Positions 32,658-41,262 of a stretch of 64,000 nucleotides of DNA are shown in pieces. A program made the position numbers and the translations under genes. Below the pieces are notes generated by a model. It had not been told where the DNA came from. It saw only the letters and a program-made list of their open reading frames with translations, and did no database searches. Source of the DNA: a virus; IMG/VR virus record IMGVR_UViG_3300029923_000008, positions 79,430 to 143,429 of that record. One strand, 5' to 3'. Within the stretch, counting starts at the first letter, position 1. Every line of letters begins with the position of its first letter.

Positions 32658-35120
32658 AATTCCATATTGTATTTCTAATATTTTATTTTTTTCATAAAAT
32701 ACTATATTCAACTTATTTGTATCTTCAGCTAAATTTATTTTTGGTATGCACCAAATCACACTATTTTTATTTAATGATGTTTCAGATAAAGTATAATATA
32801 TTTTGTTTGATTTTAAATCTTTAATATCAATATTTAATGCTTGCATATCTTCTCCATTATAATATAACATCAATTTATTTTCATTTTTATCATACGTTAT
32901 ATTTATATTGTTTTTATCTAAGTTATATTTAACATCATATTTTTTAAAATCAAATTTCTTTGGATTTTCAATTAATTTTGACTCTATTATTCTATCAGTT
33001 ATCATTTCTGGTGTTATGCTAGTAGAGCATTCAAATTGCTTATCAGTATTTTTATTTATCGGACACCAATTCCAATCTCCTGGATCAAATTTGTGTGTAT
33101 TAAAACATCCATTACACACTTTAAAATTATGTATGTTTATGTTATTAGTTTTAAATTCGCAAAAAGGTTTAGAAAACCCTGACATCATTACTACTTGCTT
33201 ACCAACAGCCCATGCCAACCAACTTAATCCTGATCCAATACCAATATAAAATTCAGACCATTTTAATTCATTGATTCTGTGTTCAATAGGAAAATTTCCA
33301 GTTCTATCTATTATATTTTTAAGATTGGTTGGTTGTTTACTTATTACCATAACTTTATATCCTTGTGTATTAAACCAATCAACTAAAATTTGCCAGCCTT
33401 TATTGCTATCTTTGCAAGGATAATGCCAGTGCTTAGAGTTAGCTGTTGAGAATTGACCAATGCAAACATATTTCTCTTTGATTGGTCTAATTCCTTCAGG
33501 AATTTCAATTTTTGGTATAATTTCTTCGTATTCTAATCCAAGTATATCACTTGCTGTTTTTTGCAAAGGAATAGTTTTATAATCAATAGGATTTCTATTG
33601 TTGTCATATGGAGAATACCAACCTATTTTATATTTTGCATACAAATTTTCAGTGTTTTCTTGTCCTGGTTCAACAAAAGTTATTTCTGAATATTGATTTA
33701 TGAACCAACTATTCCAAAATGTTGAGCACTGAACTTTACAATTATGCTTTTTTCTAAATTCTTCAATATATGGAAACCATGCCAATGTATCTCCTATTGA
33801 TTTGCTTTCTAATGTTATCAATACATTTTTATTAGTTAAATCAAAATCATGAGTAATTACTAATTTATTATTTTTAAATATGTTAATTTTGTATTCTTTA
33901 TAACATTCATAATTAGTACGACACCAATTATTGTTGTTTAACATTTTTTTGTATATAATTTCATTTGTATTTTTATCTAATATTTCAACATAAAATTCAG
34001 ATGGAGAATCACCAACAATTTCTACCTTTGCTCCTTTAATGAAATCAATATTATAATCATATTGTGGTTCTACTATTCTTTGAGTTGTTTTATTTATATA
34101 AAGAGTATTATTATACTCTTTTAATAATATATCTTGAAATGTTATATTATCATCTAATCTTTTTATATTGAAATTATCTAATATTCTTTTAGAATCTTTA
34201 TCAACATTCATTGTCAAATATTTAATGTTTTTATATAAATCATATGTATCTAAATATGTATTAAGATTGTTTAAATAAACAGGCAAATCATACGATGTTG
34301 CTTCTTTGATAGCTAATGGATTAAGTTCTAGTAAAGATGAATGAATTAGTAAATCAGATGCTTGATAAAATAAATCAACATCACTTCTTTCTCCATGAAT
34401 TATACAATTGGCTGGTTTTTTATTTAATAATGGACTCCAATAATCAGAAAAATTCTCTGCTTGATTGCCTACAAAATGAAATTGTATTTTATAATCTATC
34501 AATTTTTCTGCTATATCAAAAACATATCCTTGATTTTTTCCTGATGTAAATAATCCAACATTCAAAACATGAAAATACTCAGGATCAAATTTCAATACAT
34601 CAATTGCTAATCCGTTATTACATGCTAATTTTTCTACTGGATATTCAACAACAGAAGATGGTATGTCAAATTTACTATATTGTAGTTGTGAATATTTAGA
34701 TACAAATAAAAACTTATCTGGAAAGTATATTTTTTTATTAATATCAAAAGTTGAAGTGTGAGTTGTTTCTATTATTTTATATGGTCTATCATCTCTATAT
34801 AACCAACTCACATGATCATTTCTCATTCCAAAAATAAATAATTCTGGTATTTCTTCCATATGAACAATATCAGGATTAATAGTATTAATTATTTCTTGAA
34901 AAAAATCACGTTTTGTTTCATCTTCCATTCCTCCAAGTGAAATGAATTTATCTCCTAATAATTCAATCAGTCTATTCCTTTGTACTACAAAACTCCAAGA
35001 GATTTGTCTATATTCAATTACATAGACATCATTTGTATTTATTAAAGATTCTACTCTTTTTAATGACACAGAAGGAAGTCCGCCAGTACTGGCATGTGGC
35101 AAAATTATCAATATTTTCAT
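32655..35120 (-). CDS. Bifunctional glycosyltransferase: GT4 fused to heptosyltransferase-like domain
   Basis: The 821-aa protein has two transferase modules. Residues 1-330 form a GT-B enzyme of GT4 type (ILPHASTGGLPSVSL, then NVGLFTSGKNQGYVFDIAE and LLELNPLAIKEA). Residues about 430-720 resemble the autotransporter O-heptosyltransferases TibC and Aah: SIGDTLAWFPYIEEF, IGIGSGLSWLAWAVGK, and a Cys cluster VCNGC...WCP...FEC near residues 668-698 that in that family binds iron. A C-terminal beta domain of about 100 residues ends the protein. The family glycosylates Ser residues of beta-helical or repetitive surface proteins. Here the acceptor may be the nearby Ser/Thr-rich fibres; that is inference. 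Confidence 0.85.
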   Translation of the reverse strand: MKILIILPHASTGGLPSVSLKRVESLINTNDVYVIEYRQISWSFVVQRNRLIELLGDKFISLGGMEDETKRDFFQEIINTINPDIVHMEEIPELFIFGMRNDHVSWLYRDDRPYKIIETTHTSTFDINKKIYFPDKFLFVSKYSQLQYSKFDIPSSVVEYPVEKLACNNGLAIDVLKFDPEYFHVLNVGLFTSGKNQGYVFDIAEKLIDYKIQFHFVGNQAENFSDYWSPLLNKKPANCIIHGERSDVDLFYQASDLLIHSSLLELNPLAIKEATSYDLPVYLNNLNTYLDTYDLYKNIKYLTMNVDKDSKRILDNFNIKRLDDNITFQDILLKEYNNTLYINKTTQRIVEPQYDYNIDFIKGAKVEIVGDSPSEFYVEILDKNTNEIIYKKMLNNNNWCRTNYECYKEYKINIFKNNKLVITHDFDLTNKNVLITLESKSIGDTLAWFPYIEEFRKKHNCKVQCSTFWNSWFINQYSEITFVEPGQENTENLYAKYKIGWYSPYDNNRNPIDYKTIPLQKTASDILGLEYEEIIPKIEIPEGIRPIKEKYVCIGQFSTANSKHWHYPCKDSNKGWQILVDWFNTQGYKVMVISKQPTNLKNIIDRTGNFPIEHRINELKWSEFYIGIGSGLSWLAWAVGKQVVMMSGFSKPFCEFKTNNINIHNFKVCNGCFNTHKFDPGDWNWCPINKNTDKQFECSTSITPEMITDRIIESKLIENPKKFDFKKYDVKYNLDKNNINITYDKNENKLMLYYNGEDMQALNIDIKDLKSNKIYYTLSETSLNKNSVIWCIPKINLAEDTNKLNIVFYEKNKILEIQYGI

Positions 35121-35182
35121 TATAAATTATTTATTTTTATTTTTTATTCTAACTTTTATGATAAGTTTATAATTTTAACAAA

Positions 35183-35215
35183 AAAAAGCATCATTGAAAA
35201 TCAATGATGCTTTTT
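35183..35215 (-). terminator. Terminator of nadE
   Basis: Strong hairpin with arms AAAAAGCATCATTG and CAATGATGCTTTTT and a leftward T run. Confidence 0.88.
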
Positions 35216-35230
35216 ATTAAAAATAATAAA

Positions 35231-37003
35231 TTAATCTAAAGATACTGTATTAATTGGTGTATATTTATTAATTAATGTTTCACGATTACTAAATCCTCTG
35301 CTCCTTGGACTCATGATAACAATTGGAGAACTTTGAGCAGCTTTATATACTGATATTTTCATTTTACTAACTGCAAAATTAACTTGCTCATCCCATTGTT
35401 TAATATCATATTTATAAACTTCCTCCATTTTAGGAAAATAGTCAATATTCAATGAATGATTTTTATAATTCAAAATTAAATCATCTCTTGTCATTCTATC
35501 ACGAATTAAAGATGCACATATTCCACTTTGTACCCAATAATCAATTGGATCTTCATTTGCATCAGGTAATTCTGCGGCAGGTTTAAATTTTCCATTATAT
35601 AAATCAAAAGGCACAATTTCATCTTTATATAATTCAGTGTTAATATAATCTGATAATTCATACAATTCAACTTTTGTTAAATCTCCAATTATAGCATGAA
35701 CACCAATTGAACCAATATCATGGAAGGATGCCCAACCCAAAACGATCTCAGTATGATTACCTGTTGAAACAATGCCACTTTTAAATCTGTGAGTATCTTC
35801 TAATCCTAGTACAGTTCTTAACACTGCATGTATTGATGCTTTACCTGTATCACTTAATTCAGGAGCATCACTCATATGAATTTTATCAACTTCTAATATT
35901 TCATTGACAGTAGATTGAATTGGTTGCCAATAGGTAGTAGTTCCTAATTTTTCATCTAATTGAGTCACATAATCTCTTGATTTAGTATTCAATGATGATG
36001 GATTTGAAATAAATATGGTATGTTCTTTACCCATAGCTTTATAAACTAATGCTGCTACAATAGATGAATCAAGTCCTCCTGATACATGAACTTGAGCATT
36101 TTTAATTCCTGACAATTTGAAGAATTCTTTTTGCTCAAATAGAATAGCATCAGTTATTTCTTTATATTTACTATCATCACTTCCTATAATTGGATCACAA
36201 TCTGATATTTTGAAATTTGAATTTGCATCTTCAAATTTAGGTAGTTCTTTAATTAATCTTCCATAACTATTATAAACAAGAGATCCACCATCATAAATTA
36301 TAATATTTTTAACGATGTCACCACAACCAACTGAATTTACAGAAACAACAGGAACCATATTATTTTTAGCTATTTTAGAAAAAAGATTTTTTCTAATTTT
36401 TTGCTTTCCATAATAAAAATATGATTGATTTGGAATAATCAAAATTTCTGCTCCCATGTTAACCATTTCTTGAGGAATATCTCTGTGATGATTCATAAAC
36501 CATGCATCTTCACATATTGGAGTTCCAATTATAGTTTTACCTACATTTGGTAAATAAACTTCAAAAACTTTAGTTTCAGTTCCTTCTGTGAAATATTTTC
36601 TATCTTCGTGATGATCTGTATCAGCTAATAATTGTTTATCATATGTACGAATACCATTATTATCAATAACAGCTACTGAATTTTTTAATACTGGAAATCC
36701 ATTTCTGTTATTACCGTGAGATGAAACAAATCCTATCACGATAATTCCTGACATATTCAATTCTTTTCTATATCTTTCTATATCTTTCAATTTTGTTATT
36801 TGATCACGAATGAAATCTTCTCGATCCCAAAGAGAACCACAACAATATCCACTAATTGAAGTTTCTGGAAACACTGATATGTCTACATAAGAGTCATAGC
36901 TATGATCTAATTTTAAACATTGTAGTATTTTTCTAGTATTACCAATTAAATCTCCTGTTACAGTATTGATTTGATGTACTGAAATATTTGCATTTTCAAT
37001 CAT
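35231..37003 (-). CDS. nadE: Glutamine-dependent NAD+ synthetase
   Basis: A 590-aa two-domain enzyme making NAD+ from deamido-NAD, ATP and glutamine. The N-terminal nitrilase-type amidase has the triad Glu47 (FPETS), Lys123 (YDKQLL) and Cys164 (PICEDAW). The C-terminal ATP pyrophosphatase domain has VSGGLDSS at 307-314. Length and motifs are complete, so it should be active. It is a single-gene unit with a host-type promoter and a strong terminator. A phage might use it to restore NAD+ depleted by host defences such as Thoeris or Sir2 systems, or to feed replication. That use is inference. Confidence 0.95.
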   Translation of the reverse strand: MIENANISVHQINTVTGDLIGNTRKILQCLKLDHSYDSYVDISVFPETSISGYCCGSLWDREDFIRDQITKLKDIERYRKELNMSGIIVIGFVSSHGNNRNGFPVLKNSVAVIDNNGIRTYDKQLLADTDHHEDRKYFTEGTETKVFEVYLPNVGKTIIGTPICEDAWFMNHHRDIPQEMVNMGAEILIIPNQSYFYYGKQKIRKNLFSKIAKNNMVPVVSVNSVGCGDIVKNIIIYDGGSLVYNSYGRLIKELPKFEDANSNFKISDCDPIIGSDDSKYKEITDAILFEQKEFFKLSGIKNAQVHVSGGLDSSIVAALVYKAMGKEHTIFISNPSSLNTKSRDYVTQLDEKLGTTTYWQPIQSTVNEILEVDKIHMSDAPELSDTGKASIHAVLRTVLGLEDTHRFKSGIVSTGNHTEIVLGWASFHDIGSIGVHAIIGDLTKVELYELSDYINTELYKDEIVPFDLYNGKFKPAAELPDANEDPIDYWVQSGICASLIRDRMTRDDLILNYKNHSLNIDYFPKMEEVYKYDIKQWDEQVNFAVSKMKISVYKAAQSSPIVIMSPRSRGFSNRETLINKYTPINTVSLD

Positions 37004-37030
37004 AATTTGTAAATGTTTTTAATTTGACTA

Positions 37031-37062
37031 CAAAAATACATATAATAATTGACATATACAAA
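37031..37062 (-). promoter_or_regulatory. Bacteroidetes-type promoter of nadE
   Basis: Read leftward, TTTG (37059-37062), 20 bases and TATTTTTG (37031-37038), 27 bases before the nadE ATG. Confidence 0.65.
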
Positions 37063-37086
37063 ATAAATTTATAATATTTATAAGTA

Positions 37087-39210
37087 TTAGGATACGGTCC
37101 AACCTTTATTTGTTGCAATAGTTTTATCACAAGTAGAAAATCCTAAACAACCTGTAATTTTTATTGCTTTACCAGATAATGTTGGTAAGTCTCCAAATAA
37201 TGTATTTAAGGCTATCGCATCTAAATTACAATAAGAAACATCAACTTGAGGAGAAGAACCAGTGAATGTACTACCAGTATTAGTTAGCCTTATGCTTGTA
37301 ACTTGATTTGGAATTCCTGAAGTCCCAGCAATCGTAATCGAAGAAATTTTAGAATCTAAAATCATTTCACCATTAACATATTCAGTAGAAAGAAATGCCC
37401 CATTGAAATTACATTGAGAAGTTAAGCTACCTATATATTCAAAGCCAGGGTTATTCGGTAAATTAGGACAGCCAGAAAACATATTACTAGCGTCAATTAT
37501 ATTTCCGAATGCTAATGGCAAAACAATTGATTGTAATCTTAGCATGTTAGACGCAAAACCCCCAATATTACTCACGACACCCCATGAAGACGGTAGTACT
37601 AATGAAGAAATAGAAGAATGTGAAAACATAACTGAAATACTAGTAACTAGATCCCAAGATGTTGGTAATTCTATTTTTGTTAAAGAACTACAATACCAAA
37701 ACATAGTACTAAGATTTGTAACTTTTCCCCAAGACGATGGCAATATTATTGATGATAAACTATTACACACGTAAAACATTTGACTCGCATCCGTAACGTT
37801 ACCCCATGTTGGTGGAAATGTTACAGAAACTAAAGAAGAACACCCATAAGTGATACCATTTGCGTTTGTAACATTTCCCCAATCTGGGAAAGCAATTGAA
37901 GATAAAGATGTACAACTTTGAAACATATTTTGAACTGTTGTTAGGCTTCCAAAAGATGGTGGAAAAATTATTGACACTAAAGAGGTACATCCATAAAACA
38001 TTAAAGTAGCGATAGTTACGTTTGTAAATGATGTTGGAAATTTTATTGACACTAAAGATGTACATCCATAAAACATATATGCTATAGTATTAAGGTTTCC
38101 CCAAGATGTTGGAAAGCTTACATTCTGTAAAGAAGCACAGTTATAAAATAAATAACTAGCATTTGTCACACTTCCCCATTCAGGTAGGTATACTGACACT
38201 AAAGAATTACACGCAAAGAACATATAAGTAATAGTATTTACACTTCCCCAAGATGACGGAAATCTTATGCTTTTTAATTTTGGGCATAAGGCAAACATAT
38301 TACTAGTTGTTATTACTTTACCCCAAGATAATGGTAATATAATTGAAGATATATAAGGGCAAACGTAAAACATATAACTTGTATTCGTAACATTACCCCA
38401 ATAAGAAAAATTTACGTCAATTAAAATATCACAGCGTGAAAACATATATGTGCAGGTTGTAACTAAATTAAAACTAGATGGTAATGTAATTGATTGTAAT
38501 TTTGCGCAATTTTGAAACATATAACTGGTGTTTTTATTTGCACCCCATGATACTGGCATAACTATTGATTTCAACTTAGTACAATTATTAAACATGTAAC
38601 TTGAATCTGTAATTAAATTAAAATCTAATGGTAATACTATTGATATCACTCCACTATTATTAAGCATAGAACTTGAATTTATTGATAGACCTGTAGAATT
38701 TAACGGAAAGATTACACTTTCCAAAAAAGGAAGAGAGAATAAAGAATAGTTACTATAAAACATACTATTATAAGTTGTTAAATAAATAGCATTCATAATA
38801 TTCGCATATAAAATTTTTTGTATTTGAGTAGATTTAGTAAGTGTATGAGCTTTTATGGCAAACGTACTAAGATTCCCAATTACACTACGAATACTAATCA
38901 CAAATGTTGTATACCCGAGAGAACAAGGTTGCCCAGTACCAATTACATACTTATGCTGATAATTTGTTCCGCTAATATTATTAGTTGTTACGATTCCATC
39001 ACCCCAATCAATAGTATATACTGACCCAGTTGATGTTATAACGTTAAAACAATATGCGATACAATCATCAGCTACAAGCAATTTAATCTCATTTATACTA
39101 GTATCTGAAATATCTATCCAATCTGGTTGTGGGGTCCATGGTATTATCGGTGTTATTACTGGTGATGATGATATTGATGTTTGACTTGGTAATCTTATTA
39201 TTCCTGACAT
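37087..39210 (-). CDS. Leucine-rich-repeat fibre protein (BspA/DUF285-like), 707 aa
   Basis: Residues 1-120 hold a Pro/Ser leader and a PKD-like segment (YTIDWGDGIVTTNN). Residues about 165-540 contain roughly 17 tandem units of 23 residues with the pattern (S/T)W.(N/K)VT(N/T).S.MF..C.SL.SI.(L/F)P, similar to BspA-type LRR_5 and DUF285 repeats. A C-terminal domain ends LSGKAIKITGCLG....IATNKGWTVS, a form common in phage fibre tips. LRR proteins often bind host surface ligands, so this is a strong candidate for receptor binding. It starts right after the collagen-like fibre gene, with an AGGAGG sequence ahead of its ATG. Confidence 0.87.
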   Translation of the reverse strand: MSGIIRLPSQTSISSSPVITPIIPWTPQPDWIDISDTSINEIKLLVADDCIAYCFNVITSTGSVYTIDWGDGIVTTNNISGTNYQHKYVIGTGQPCSLGYTTFVISIRSVIGNLSTFAIKAHTLTKSTQIQKILYANIMNAIYLTTYNSMFYSNYSLFSLPFLESVIFPLNSTGLSINSSSMLNNSGVISIVLPLDFNLITDSSYMFNNCTKLKSIVMPVSWGANKNTSYMFQNCAKLQSITLPSSFNLVTTCTYMFSRCDILIDVNFSYWGNVTNTSYMFYVCPYISSIILPLSWGKVITTSNMFALCPKLKSIRFPSSWGSVNTITYMFFACNSLVSVYLPEWGSVTNASYLFYNCASLQNVSFPTSWGNLNTIAYMFYGCTSLVSIKFPTSFTNVTIATLMFYGCTSLVSIIFPPSFGSLTTVQNMFQSCTSLSSIAFPDWGNVTNANGITYGCSSLVSVTFPPTWGNVTDASQMFYVCNSLSSIILPSSWGKVTNLSTMFWYCSSLTKIELPTSWDLVTSISVMFSHSSISSLVLPSSWGVVSNIGGFASNMLRLQSIVLPLAFGNIIDASNMFSGCPNLPNNPGFEYIGSLTSQCNFNGAFLSTEYVNGEMILDSKISSITIAGTSGIPNQVTSIRLTNTGSTFTGSSPQVDVSYCNLDAIALNTLFGDLPTLSGKAIKITGCLGFSTCDKTIATNKGWTVS
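37480..38680 (-). repeat. Tandem LRR-encoding repeats
   Basis: About 17 imperfect 69-base units encode the repeats of the LRR protein. Unit boundaries follow the conserved MF..C.SL and FP.SWG blocks; the units differ enough to be ancient rather than recent. Confidence 0.75.
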
Positions 39211-39211
39211 A

Positions 39212-41218
39212 TTATATTCCTCCTATTATTTTGTATGTTAATGTTAAATCAGTTTTTGGTACAGAAGTTGATTCTATTATAAAACTTCCTGATGCTGTTG
39301 TTATAGATGGTTGTATTCCAGAACTTGAAACATCAGATGAGTTCAAATTTGAAAATACTGCATCTATCCATGATGTTATTGATACATTTGTATCTGATAT
39401 TGTATAATAATAAAAACCGTTCGCATTTACAGAACTAGACCAATTTAAAATTAATATAGATATTGTATTTATTATTGTTGCATTTATATAATAATTACTA
39501 TCTACCGTACCGTTAGCTTTTAAGAATTGAGATGATGTTCCTCCTGATTTAATAAATAAACTGGCTGAAATATTATTATTACCTAAATCAACATTTGAAG
39601 TTGAACCAGTATAAGGAATATAATTAATAATATTTTGTGTTATTCCTGTAATTAAGTTATTCAATTGTGTATCTCCACTTATTCTGTCAATAGTCTCATC
39701 GCTTATTAAGTTTGTTAATGATGTTTCACCAGAAATTCTATTAAATGTTTCTCCTGTAATTAAATTGTTTAAATATGTATATCCGCTTATTCTATTGAAT
39801 GTTTCATCACTTATTAAATTATTTAATGATGTATATCCGCTTATTCTATTAGATGTTTCATCACTTATTATGCTTGTTAATGAAGTATCACCAGACAGTC
39901 TATTGAATGTTTCATCACTTATTAAATTAGTTAATATAGTATCTCCGCTTATTCTACTAATAGTCTCATCACTAATTAAATTTATAGTCTGTGTTGAAAC
40001 AGGTAAATCTATTGGATTTATAGATTCAAATCTTGTTTTGCCAGAGTTCCAAATAGCCAAATAATTATCTGTTGGAATTTCTTCTCTTGTAGATAGAGGT
40101 TGTTCATATCCAATATCTCCTACTCTAGCTATACCATGATTATCAAAAACTAATCTACCATTACTCAATCCATCATATTTTACAGATTCAAATCCAGTAT
40201 ATTCACCTTCTGATAATCCTGTTGTTGCTCCACTTCTTAATATTATATAATCTTTCGTTGTAAATATTTGTTCAGAATGAGTTTCATAAGTTGTTCCTGA
40301 CTGTATAATATTTCCATCAATATGAAATGATCCTCCGTTATCAGTATATACAAAAGGATTTAATCCATTAGGTTGATATAATTGATAATGATTATGATTA
40401 GTATTAGAATATGATGTTGAATCAATAGAACCATCTGCTTTTAAAAATTGATTTGATGTACCTCCTGTTACTGATACAATAGCAGAAATTATGCTTCCTT
40501 TTGATATTATATTTTCAGTTGAATTAATTCCTCCATTTACTTCTAATGTTAATCCATTATATGTTAATCCACTATCAGCATATGCGCCGTTTGTAGTACC
40601 ATCAGATTTTAATATTCTATTATTTGAGTAATTAGTTACTGTATCAAAGCCTGTGCCTGATGTACCATCTGTGCCTGATGTTCCTGAACTACCAGAACTA
40701 CCTGATGAGCCAGAGCTTCCTGATGTACCTGATGTACCATCTGTGCCTGATGTTCCTGAGCTACCTGATGAACCTGAGCTACCTGATGTTCCATCTGTAC
40801 CTGACGATCCTGAGCTACCTGATGAACCTGATGTTCCATCTGTACCTGACGATCCTGAGCTACCTGATGAACCAGAGCTTCCTGATGTTCCTGAGCTTCC
40901 TGATGTTCCATCTGTACCTGAAGTTCCTGATGAGCCAGAGCTTCCTGATGAACCTGATGTTCCTGATGAGCCAGAGCTTCCTGATGTTCCTGAGCTACCT
41001 GATGAACCTGATGTTCCTGAGCTACCTGATGTTCCTGATGTTCCAGAACTACCTGATGTTCCTGATGTTCCATCTGTTCCTGAGATACCTGTTGTACCAT
41101 CTGTTCCTGATGTAGATGTTCTTCCAGATTCAACAATTGAATCAACTGTATATTTTAAGTCATTTAGTTTTTTTCTTATGTTTCCACCATTTTCATATTC
41201 CAATATCCATTCACTCAT
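39212..41218 (-). CDS. Collagen-like Ser/Thr/Gly-triplet tail fibre protein, 668 aa
   Basis: Residues 1-35 form an anchor (MSEWILEYENGGNIRKKL). Residues 36-190 are Gly-X-Y triplets made almost only of Gly, Ser, Thr and Asp (GTSGSSGTDG), collagen-like without proline. A globular region (190-395) follows. Residues about 405-525 hold six 18-residue repeats of LISDETFNRISGDTSLTN type, probably a trimeric beta or coiled stalk. A C-terminal domain repeats the SQFLKA(D/N)G(S/T)(I/V)DS motif seen near residue 265. The layout fits a trimeric fibre. The Ser/Thr-rich stalk is the most obvious acceptor for the nearby glycosyltransferases. Confidence 0.88.
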   Translation of the reverse strand: MSEWILEYENGGNIRKKLNDLKYTVDSIVESGRTSTSGTDGTTGISGTDGTSGTSGSSGTSGTSGSSGTSGSSGSSGTSGSSGSSGTSGSSGSSGSSGTSGTDGTSGSSGTSGSSGSSGSSGSSGTDGTSGSSGSSGSSGTDGTSGSSGSSGSSGTSGTDGTSGTSGSSGSSGSSGSSGTSGTDGTSGTGFDTVTNYSNNRILKSDGTTNGAYADSGLTYNGLTLEVNGGINSTENIISKGSIISAIVSVTGGTSNQFLKADGSIDSTSYSNTNHNHYQLYQPNGLNPFVYTDNGGSFHIDGNIIQSGTTYETHSEQIFTTKDYIILRSGATTGLSEGEYTGFESVKYDGLSNGRLVFDNHGIARVGDIGYEQPLSTREEIPTDNYLAIWNSGKTRFESINPIDLPVSTQTINLISDETISRISGDTILTNLISDETFNRLSGDTSLTSIISDETSNRISGYTSLNNLISDETFNRISGYTYLNNLITGETFNRISGETSLTNLISDETIDRISGDTQLNNLITGITQNIINYIPYTGSTSNVDLGNNNISASLFIKSGGTSSQFLKANGTVDSNYYINATIINTISILILNWSSSVNANGFYYYTISDTNVSITSWIDAVFSNLNSSDVSSSGIQPSITTASGSFIIESTSVPKTDLTLTYKIIGGI
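39640..39990 (-). repeat. 54-base repeats in the fibre stalk
   Basis: Six tandem 54-base units each encode about LISDETFNRISGDTSLTN. They are imperfect copies and keep the reading frame. Confidence 0.8.
40651..41115 (-). repeat. Gly-Ser-Thr triplet minisatellite
   Basis: Nine-base-periodic repeats encode the collagen-like region. They create long open frames on the other strand (PDVPELPDEP) that are shadows. Such arrays change length easily by slippage or recombination. Confidence 0.85.
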
Positions 41219-41241
41219 ATTATAATTTATTTATTTATTTA

Positions 41242-41257
41242 TGTATATATTTAAATT
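41242..41257 (-). promoter_or_regulatory. Late-type promoter element
   Basis: Read leftward: ATTTAAATATATACAT, 23 bases before the ATG at 41218. Confidence 0.45.
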
Positions 41258-41262
41258 AATCT

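Noticed and set aside
37480-38680. Possible CRISPR array or diversity-generating retroelement target in the LRR repeats.
   Set aside because: Repeats are in-frame protein units without spacers; no Cas gene or reverse transcriptase is present.
39212-39235. AGGAGG ahead of the LRR protein start at 39210, and a similar one before 53346, as Shine-Dalgarno sequences.
   Set aside because: Both are encoded by Gly codons of the upstream gene (IIGGI, ILGGYK), and the rest of the window lacks such sites, so they may be chance.
40653-41225. Long rightward frame encoding PDVPELPDEP repeats opposite the fibre gene.
   Set aside because: It is the complement of the Gly-Ser-Thr triplet array; the fibre frame has flanking domains, this one has only repeats.
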